A stretch of 64,000 bases of DNA from AG41 sp036522815. Its GTDB lineage: Bacteria > Gemmatimonadota > Gemmatimonadetes > Gemmatimonadales > GWC2-71-9. The stretch is from assembly GCA_036522815.1 (NCBI GenBank), contig DATDFC010000118.1, forward strand, positions 1 to 64,000. Direction: 5' to 3'. The notes under the pieces were generated by a model that had not been told where the DNA came from, did no database searches, and was given only the letters and a program-made list of their open reading frames with translations. This document shows positions 59,174-64,000 of the stretch, in pieces (the stretch's first letter is position 1; each line of letters begins with the position of its first letter). The translations under genes were made by a program, and so were the position numbers.

Positions 59174-59941
59174 TCACAAACCCGGCAACCCGTCGCTGTG
59201 AGCAGCGCGATTCAAGTGAACGAACGCTTCGGCGGCGGGCACACCGACTTCCCGTCCGCGCCATTGCGCCATGATCTCGTGATGCTCCCGCCAGATGCCC
59301 CGGCCATCCTGGCTCGCGTGCGCGAACAGGGCGGCCTTTTTCTGCTCGACCACCGGCGAGATGTCCACGTAGGTATTGGGCAAAAAGCCTTCCGTTTGAC
59401 TGCCGCTGTTGACCTCAAAGAAGTAGAGGCGCGACGTGCGGGGATCGCCCTCCATCCACGCGCGGATCGTGAGCACGCTCGCGACCTGATGATCCATATG
59501 CGTGTCCACCGGCCAATGCGTGAACACCACATCGGGATTGGCCGCGGAGAGGAGGCGCCGCATCGCGTCCACGTGCGCTCGCGTGACCTCGGTCGCACCG
59601 TCGATCTGGCCGAAGAACACGGGCTTTGCGCCCATGATCTTGCAGGCGGCCGCGCACTCGGCGGAGCGAATGTTGGCCGCCTCGTCCAGCGACTTGCCAG
59701 AGATGCCGCGCTCGCCGCGCGTGAGATAGACGACCGTCACTGCGTGCCCCAATGCGGCATACCGCGCCAGTGTCCCGCCGCACCCCGACTCCGGATCGTC
59801 CGGGTGCCCGCCCACGCACACGACCGTCAAGCGCGCCGCGCCCGAGTCCGCCAGCGGTGGCACCAACGGCAGCGCGCTCGCGGCCGCCACCACCCGTACA
59901 AAGCCGCGACGCGTGACGTCTCGTTCGTTCATGGAACCCAC
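59174..59941 (-). CDS. PIG-L/LmbE family deacetylase, Tat-exported
   Basis: 255 aa from ATG 59941 (alternative 59932). Twin-arginine signal (DVTRRGFVRVVAAASALPLVPPLA). Zinc/catalytic GGHPDDPESGCGGTL, TRGERGI, R.EC and THWPVDTHMDHQVAS: all LmbE motifs. N-acetylglucosamine-type de-N-acetylation in the periplasm is likely; the substrate is unknown. One of only three - strand genes; divergent from the gene at 59962. Confidence 0.92.
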   Translation of the reverse strand: MGSMNERDVTRRGFVRVVAAASALPLVPPLADSGAARLTVVCVGGHPDDPESGCGGTLARYAALGHAVTVVYLTRGERGISGKSLDEAANIRSAECAAACKIMGAKPVFFGQIDGATEVTRAHVDAMRRLLSAANPDVVFTHWPVDTHMDHQVASVLTIRAWMEGDPRTSRLYFFEVNSGSQTEGFLPNTYVDISPVVEQKKAALFAHASQDGRGIWREHHEIMAQWRGREVGVPAAEAFVHLNRAAHSDGLPGL

Positions 59942-59961
59942 CTGGTAGAGTCTCGATCAAT

Positions 59962-60381
59962 ATGAAGCTCGACATCTATCTCAACTACGGCGGGAATTGC
60001 GAGCACGCATTCCGCTTCTACGAGCAGGAGCTCGGCGGCAAGATCACGATGATGATGCGGCATGGCGAGCAGCCCAATGCAGTACACGTGCCGGCCAACT
60101 GGAAGAACGCCATCCTGCACGCCCGCATCGAGTTCGGAAAGACGGTGCTCATGGGGGCGGACATTCCGCCGGACCGGTTCCAACCCATGCGCAGTGCCTA
60201 TCTTACGCTCACCGCGGATAGCGCCGAGCAAGCGGAGCGCCTGTACGCCCTGCTCGCCGACGGCGGTCAGATCTTCATGAAGATGGAGGAGACCTTCTTC
60301 GCGTCGCGCTTTGCCATGCTCAGGGACAAGTTCGGCACGTCGTGGATGCTGCTCCACGAGCGTCCGGAGGGCCTGCCATGA
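59962..60381 (+). CDS. PhnB-like VOC family protein
   Basis: 139 aa. MKLDIYLNYGGNCEHAFRFYEQELGGKITMMMRHGE, ILHARIEFGKTVLMGADIPP and FGTSWMLLHERPE are typical of PhnB/YjdN-type VOC proteins (demethylubiquinone-methyltransferase-like fold). Coupled to the next gene (ATGA). Confidence 0.9.
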   Translation: MKLDIYLNYGGNCEHAFRFYEQELGGKITMMMRHGEQPNAVHVPANWKNAILHARIEFGKTVLMGADIPPDRFQPMRSAYLTLTADSAEQAERLYALLADGGQIFMKMEETFFASRFAMLRDKFGTSWMLLHERPEGLP

Positions 60382-60932
60382 CCGCCGTTCCCGGTGACCG
60401 CATCCGCGCCCAGCTCGCGACCGTGGAGGAACACGTTGGCCGCGAGAACGCCCACGACCTGCCGGGGATCATGGCCACTTTCGGTGCCGGGGCGTGGTAC
60501 GACGACGAGCCCTGGGGTGAGCACCACGAGGGACGCGATGCGGTGCACCACTATTACGCGGATCTCCTCACCTCGCTTCCGGATCTGCACATCGACGTCA
60601 CCCATTGCCTCGCGGCGGAGGACGGGGTGGCGCTGGAGGTGCGCATCAGCGGTACGCACCTCGGCGCCTGGCGCGGTCTCCCCCCCACGGGCCGGCGAGT
60701 GTCGTTCCCCCTGTGCGGGATCTTTACGTTCGATGCAGGCGGCAAGCTCGCCGGAGAGCGCATCTACTACGACCGCGCAGGCGTGCTGCGACAGGTGGGG
60801 CTGTACCGCGATCCGCATACGCTGCTCGGTCGCCTCGAGACCCTGCTGGCACATCCGATCACGGTCGCCGGAGCCTATGCCCGCAAGCTCGCCAGGCCCG
60901 CCACTGACACGCATCGGAAGCCGGCGACGTAG
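60378..60932 (+). CDS. SnoaL-like (NTF2 fold) protein
   Basis: 184 aa. VEEHVGRENAHDLPGIMATFGAGAWYDDEPWGEHHEGRDAVHHYYADLLTSLPDLHIDVT...GRRVSFPLCGIFTFDAGGKLAGERIYYDRAGVLRQVGL is the SnoaL polyketide-cyclase-like pattern with its Asp/His pair. Substrate unknown. ATG overlaps the previous TGA. Confidence 0.88.
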   Translation: MTAVPGDRIRAQLATVEEHVGRENAHDLPGIMATFGAGAWYDDEPWGEHHEGRDAVHHYYADLLTSLPDLHIDVTHCLAAEDGVALEVRISGTHLGAWRGLPPTGRRVSFPLCGIFTFDAGGKLAGERIYYDRAGVLRQVGLYRDPHTLLGRLETLLAHPITVAGAYARKLARPATDTHRKPAT

Positions 60933-60939
60933 GGGAGCC

Positions 60940-61272
60940 ATGACCTTCAAGTCCGCGACCTGGTACCCCATCGCCGTCGTGTTGAGCGGTGTCAACGCGG
61001 TCGCGGCCTGGTTCGCGGCCACGCAAGCGGAACCCACGCATGCCGCGGTGCACGTCGCCCTCGCCATCGGATTCGGGCTCTGGGCCCAGCGCCTGCGGCC
61101 GCTTCGAGCCCGGCCCGAAACGCTGGACGGGGTGCAGGCTCAGTTCGAAGCGCTCGAGCTCGAAGTCAGCAAGCTGCAGCGTGAGCTCACCGAGACGCAG
61201 GAGCGCCTCGACTTCGTAGAGCGGATGCTGGCGCAGGAGCGAGAAAAGCCCCGAGTGGGGCCGCAGCGTTAA
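60940..61272 (+). CDS. Small membrane-anchored coiled-coil protein, paralogue C
   Basis: 110 aa with AGGGGAG upstream. Two short helices (WYPIAVVLSGVNAVAAWFAA, AAVHVALAIGFGLWAQRL), then QFEALELEVSKLQRELTETQERLDFVERMLAQERE. The last 25 residues align with paralogues A and B. The stop lies in CGCAGCGTTAAGC, possibly an attC arm remnant. Confidence 0.75.
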   Translation: MTFKSATWYPIAVVLSGVNAVAAWFAATQAEPTHAAVHVALAIGFGLWAQRLRPLRARPETLDGVQAQFEALELEVSKLQRELTETQERLDFVERMLAQEREKPRVGPQR

Positions 61273-61283
61273 GCCTCCGTACC
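61261..61283 (+). repeat. Possible attC right-arm remnant
   Basis: CCGCAGCGTTAAGCCTCCGTACC compared with CCGCAGCTTAAGCGCGATCCGTTAGGC: the arm matches with one insertion, and the core is lost. Weak on its own. Confidence 0.4.
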
Positions 61284-61285
61284 GC

Positions 61286-61358
61286 ATGATCGTGCGCGAT
61301 GTCACTCCCAAGGACGCGTCCGCCTGGGTCAACCTGAGGCGCGCGTTGTGGCCCGGTG
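61286..61358 (+). pseudogene. Truncated GNAT (aminoglycoside 6'-acetyltransferase-like) gene start
   Basis: MIVRDVTPKDASAWVNLRRALWPG is the characteristic first 24 residues of AAC(6')-type GNAT enzymes, but the acetyl-CoA fold is absent. The sequence runs straight into the GTG start of an unrelated membrane-protein gene. Confidence 0.7.
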
Positions 61359-61607
61359 AGCGCCTCTCGTGCCGTGACGCTGTTGGTTCTCTTCGCCATC
61401 ACGGCCGCGGTGGCCGTGACGCACATGGACAATACCCTTGCCTTCATCGTGATCGCCCCCGGCTACCTGGTCCAAGCGTGGCTGTTCGAGACCCACCGAG
61501 CGCTCGGCGGGCTGGGCTATCAAGTGACGATGGTCGGGGTGTCTGCTCTCGTGTGGACGCTGATCAGCCTCGGCCTGGGCGCGACATATCGGCTGCTGCG
61601 ACCTTGA
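61356..61607 (+). CDS. Small three-helix membrane protein
   Basis: 83 aa, GTG start. Helices AVTLLVLFAITAAVAVT, FIVIAPGYLVQAWLF and VTMVGVSALVWTLISLGLGATYRLL. The TGA stop lies in a left-arm attC remnant (CCTTGAAGC). Unknown. Confidence 0.6.
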   Translation: MSASRAVTLLVLFAITAAVAVTHMDNTLAFIVIAPGYLVQAWLFETHRALGGLGYQVTMVGVSALVWTLISLGLGATYRLLRP

Positions 61608-61626
61608 AGCCGGCGGGGAGTGGTCG
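61595..61626 (+). repeat. attC left-half remnant beyond the array
   Basis: GACCTTGAAGCCGGCGGGGAGTGGTCG aligns with GCGCTTGAAGCTGGCGGGCGGTGATCG of the array (six mismatches in 27). Inverse core lost. Confidence 0.6.
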
Positions 61627-61670
61627 TAGTATCGTTCCCGCACCCGGCCATGTGAGAGGCCCAAACGTTC

Positions 61671-62141
61671 GTGCTTGCGCGTGCAGCGACGTACGGCACC
61701 CTGTTCGTCGGGTTGCTGCTCGTCTTCCTCCCGAGACGCATCCTCCAATCGTCGGGCATCGTTGCGCCCGCGACACTCGGGCTCGCGCAGGTCGCGGGAT
61801 TGCTCGTCGGCGTGGCGGGTGGCGCCCTCGCGCTCTGGTGTGTCCTGACGTTCGCCCTGGTCGGGAAGGGCACACCCGCCCCGTTCGATCCGCCGCGGCA
61901 GCTCGTGGTCGGCGGACCGTATCGGTACGTGCGCAATCCCATGTACTACGGCGCGGCGCTCGCCCTGGCCGGCGCCGCCATGTTCTACGGATCGCTGCGC
62001 CTGCTCGGCTACGTGGGTGTGTTCCTGCTCGCCGCCCACACGTTCGTCGTGCTGTATGAGGAGCCGACGCTGCTGCGGCTGTTCGGGGAGCCGTACCGGG
62101 CCTACCAGACACGCGTGCGGCGATGGCTACCGAGGATGTGA
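61671..62141 (+). CDS. Isoprenylcysteine/phospholipid methyltransferase-like membrane protein
   Basis: 156 aa, GTG start. Four helices. GPYRYVRNPMYYGAALALAGAAMFYGS and YEEPTLLRLFGEPYRAYQTRVRRWLP form the SAM-binding signature of the ICMT/PEMT membrane methyltransferase family. The substrate may be a lipid; unknown. Confidence 0.85.
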   Translation: MLARAATYGTLFVGLLLVFLPRRILQSSGIVAPATLGLAQVAGLLVGVAGGALALWCVLTFALVGKGTPAPFDPPRQLVVGGPYRYVRNPMYYGAALALAGAAMFYGSLRLLGYVGVFLLAAHTFVVLYEEPTLLRLFGEPYRAYQTRVRRWLPRM

Positions 62142-62671
62142 TGGAGATGCTCGACACCGCGCGCCTGACCCTGCTGCCGTGCACGCCGGCGCACCTGCTC
62201 GCATTGATCGAGCGACCCGAGGATTTTGAGCGGCTCGTGGGCCTGCCCGTGGCCGATGGCCTCCACGGATTCTACGCGTCGTCTGACGTATCGCAGGACT
62301 GGCTCGACATGCTGCGCAGCTCTTCCCAGCCGGATCCGTGGCGCCACGGCTTTTTCGTGGTGCACCGCGACGCCCGATGCGTGATCGGCAGCGCCGGGTT
62401 CAAGGGTCCGCCGGACTCGGCCGGGATGGTCGAGATCGCCTACGGCATCGTGCCGAGCTTCGAGGGCCAGGGCTACGCCACCGAAGCCGCCGCCGAGCTC
62501 GTCCGCTTTGCGCTCGCGAGCGGGGGAATCCGGCTGCTGCGGGCGCATACCCTGCCGGTCGCGAACGCCTCCACCCGGGTGCTGGCGAAGTGCGGGTTTC
62601 ATCATACCGGCACCGTGGTCGACCCGGACGATGGACCGGTGTGGCGTTGGGAGCGGGCCCCCTCGCCATGA
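62123..62671 (+). CDS. GNAT family N-acetyltransferase (RimJ/RimL-like)
   Basis: 182 aa from ATG 62123; ATG 62141 gives MEMLDTARLTLLPCTP and may be the true start. IAYGIVPSFEGQGYATEAAAELVRFAL (acetyl-CoA loop) and AHTLPVANASTRVLAKCGFHHTG. Overlaps both neighbours. Substrate unknown. Confidence 0.9.
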   Translation: MATEDVMEMLDTARLTLLPCTPAHLLALIERPEDFERLVGLPVADGLHGFYASSDVSQDWLDMLRSSSQPDPWRHGFFVVHRDARCVIGSAGFKGPPDSAGMVEIAYGIVPSFEGQGYATEAAAELVRFALASGGIRLLRAHTLPVANASTRVLAKCGFHHTGTVVDPDDGPVWRWERAPSP

Positions 62672-63093
62672 CCTTCGTCCTCGCCGCCTTGCTGCTCGCC
62701 ACCTCGGCGCCGCAAGACACCGAGCCGCGCGTGCTGCTGCGCCTGGAGGACGAGTGGGCGCTCGCCTTGATCCAGCGTGACGGCGCGGTGTTTCGCCGCC
62801 TCCTGGCCGATCGCTTCATTTACACCGAAGACGACCGCACCATGAGTCGGGACGATGTCCTGCACGAGGTCGTGGCCGGCGCCGATACGGTCAAGGCGGC
62901 GCACAACGAGGACATGCGCGTCCACCGCTTCGGAGAGACCGCGGTCGTGACGGGCTGGCTGGTGGTCGCGGGCCAGGGGCCGAGTGGACCCTTCGATCGC
63001 CGGTACCGATTTACCGACACGTGGGTGAGGCGCGGCGGGCGGTGGCAGATCGTCGCGGCGCACGATTACCTTGTCCCGGCACCACACCGGTAG
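62668..63093 (+). CDS. NTF2-like (DUF4440-type) exported protein
   Basis: 141 aa, ATG overlapping the previous stop. Short signal (FVLAALLLATSAPQ). LLRLEDEWALALIQRDGAVFRRLLADRFIYTEDDRTMSRDDVLHEVV...YRFTDTWVRRGGRWQIVAAH is the DUF4440 pattern. Function unknown. Confidence 0.88.
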   Translation: MTFVLAALLLATSAPQDTEPRVLLRLEDEWALALIQRDGAVFRRLLADRFIYTEDDRTMSRDDVLHEVVAGADTVKAAHNEDMRVHRFGETAVVTGWLVVAGQGPSGPFDRRYRFTDTWVRRGGRWQIVAAHDYLVPAPHR

Positions 63094-63105
63094 GGGAGGA
63101 TTCGG

Positions 63106-63555
63106 ATGACCGTACTATCGCGCATCGTATTCTTGGCCTCGTTTCCCGCGGCCCTCGTCGCAGCGTCGCTCGCCGGTCAAACACCCGTCGACACGGCGGC
63201 GACGCTCCGCACCGCCGACACGGCCGCGCATACGTGGCTGGCCCTGGTGGACAAGGGCGAGATCGCGAGGGGCTGGGATGAGGGTGCGCTCGTCTTGCAG
63301 CTCGGCGTCACGAAGACCAAGTGGGAGCAGCTCGTGCGCAGCGCGCGCGCGCCGTTCGAGCCATTCGGGGCACGGCATCAGATCATGGCGCGCTACACCA
63401 CGGATCCTCCCAACGCGCCACCCGGACAGTATGTGCTGCTGCAATACGAGACCGACGTCTCCGGTGGTCGGCATGTGGTGGAGACGGTGGTGCCGACCCT
63501 CGACGGCAAGCGGGGGTGGCGCGTGTCCGGGTACTTCGTGCGGCTGGAGCAATGA
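63106..63555 (+). CDS. DUF4019 exported protein
   Basis: 149 aa. Signal peptide (IVFLASFPAALVAASLAG-Q). AAHTWLALVDKGEIARGWDEGALVLQLGVTKTKWEQLVRSARAPFEPFGAR...YVLLQYETDVSGGRHVVETVVPTLDGKRGWRVSGYFV matches DUF4019. Function unknown. The stop overlaps the next gene (ATGA). Confidence 0.88.
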   Translation: MTVLSRIVFLASFPAALVAASLAGQTPVDTAATLRTADTAAHTWLALVDKGEIARGWDEGALVLQLGVTKTKWEQLVRSARAPFEPFGARHQIMARYTTDPPNAPPGQYVLLQYETDVSGGRHVVETVVPTLDGKRGWRVSGYFVRLEQ

Positions 63556-63908
63556 GCAGCGCCGTCGAGGTGGTGCAGCGATTCAACGAGGCCTTCAATC
63601 GTCATGACGTCGACGTCGTTATGGCGCTCATGAGCGATGACTGCGTCTTCGAGAATACGCGCCCAGTGCCGGACGGTGAGCGCGTCGAGGGACAGCAGCG
63701 CGTCAGGGCCGCGTGGGAGCAGCTCTTCGCCCGCTCGCCGCACGCTCATTTCCACACCGAGGAGATATTCGCCGCCGGCGATCGCTGCGTCGTCCGCTGG
63801 GTGTACTCCTGGGTCAAGGACGGGAAGCGCGGCCATGTGCGGGGCGTCGACGTGTTGCGCGTGCGGGACGGGCGGGTCGCCGAAAAGCTGTCCTACGTCA
63901 AAGGGTGA
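63552..63908 (+). CDS. SnoaL-like (NTF2 fold) protein
   Basis: 118 aa. VVQRFNEAFNRHDVDVVMALMSDDCVFENT...RVRAAWEQLFARSPHAHFHTEEIFAAGDRCVVRWVYSWV...VRGVDVLRVRDGRVAEKLSYVKG is the SnoaL-like domain in full, cytoplasmic. Third consecutive small gene coupled by overlap. Confidence 0.9.
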   Translation: MSSAVEVVQRFNEAFNRHDVDVVMALMSDDCVFENTRPVPDGERVEGQQRVRAAWEQLFARSPHAHFHTEEIFAAGDRCVVRWVYSWVKDGKRGHVRGVDVLRVRDGRVAEKLSYVKG

Positions 63909-63910
63909 CA

Positions 63911-64000
63911 TGACCAAGGTGAAAGTCGGGATCATCGGCTCCCGCTTTCAGGCGGACTGCATCGCAGGGGCCGTGCGGGCCGTGCCGGACGAAGCCGAGG
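63911..64000 (+). CDS. Gfo/Idh/MocA-type oxidoreductase, N-terminal fragment (runs off window)
   Basis: ATG 63911 encodes MTKVKVGIIGSRFQADCIAG, the first NAD(P)-binding strand and loop of the Gfo/Idh/MocA family, and the frame is open to the window end (30 codons). Assignment rests on this motif only. Confidence 0.6.

Overview
The window is high-GC bacterial chromosome, most likely from Gemmatimonadota or a close relative. That placement is inference from GC content, the housekeeping gene order and the many small lipoproteins; no rRNA or taxonomic marker was searched. It has three parts.

(1) 1-14917 is a compact housekeeping block. It holds the end of rplM, rpsI, rpsB, tsf, pyrH, frr, uppS, cdsA, dxr, rseP and an unknown gene on the + strand, a convergent Ser/Thr kinase, then rpsO, pnp, an M16 peptidase, alanine dehydrogenase, an unknown membrane-anchored protein and dut. 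Many stops and starts overlap (ATGA), so translation is probably coupled. Translation, nucleotide, lipid/isoprenoid and envelope-stress genes are co-ordered. Two related hairpin elements and several heptanucleotide (GGGAAAC-like) tracts inside reading frames lie in this block.

(2) About 15820-49677 is a large integron gene-cassette array. Small + strand genes, nearly all of unknown function, secreted, lipoprotein or membrane, are separated by about 28 recognisable attC recombination sites. Each site begins with the inverse core GCCTAAC, ends with the core GTTAGGC, and folds into imperfect arms with extra-helical bases and a variable loop. No integrase gene and no attI were recognised, so within this window it is an attC cluster lacking an integrase. 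Recognisable cassette functions are a signal peptidase I, a HAF-repeat protein, a quinone-oxidoreductase-like enzyme, TfoX-N, YjbR, DUF1059, DUF3224, DUF4177, YcxB-like, GNAT, VOC, M28 peptidase, P-loop kinase-like, alpha/beta hydrolase and DHFR-like proteins. attC sites are intact from 15.9 to 37.5 kb. They become half-sites, 19-33 bp deletion derivatives and single cores from 37.5 to 49.7 kb, where broken genes also accumulate.

(3) 49788-64000 is a tightly packed accessory region: DHFR-like, cation transporter, DoxX-like, beta-carbonic anhydrase, DinB, SDR, coiled-coil membrane proteins, PH-like, PIG-L deacetylase, VOC, NTF2-like, GNAT, methyltransferase and the start of a Gfo/Idh/MocA oxidoreductase. 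Eroded attC arms persist at about 55.95, 57.17 and 61.6 kb, and the protein families repeat those of the array. I infer that at least part of this region is an old, fossilised stretch of the same integron.
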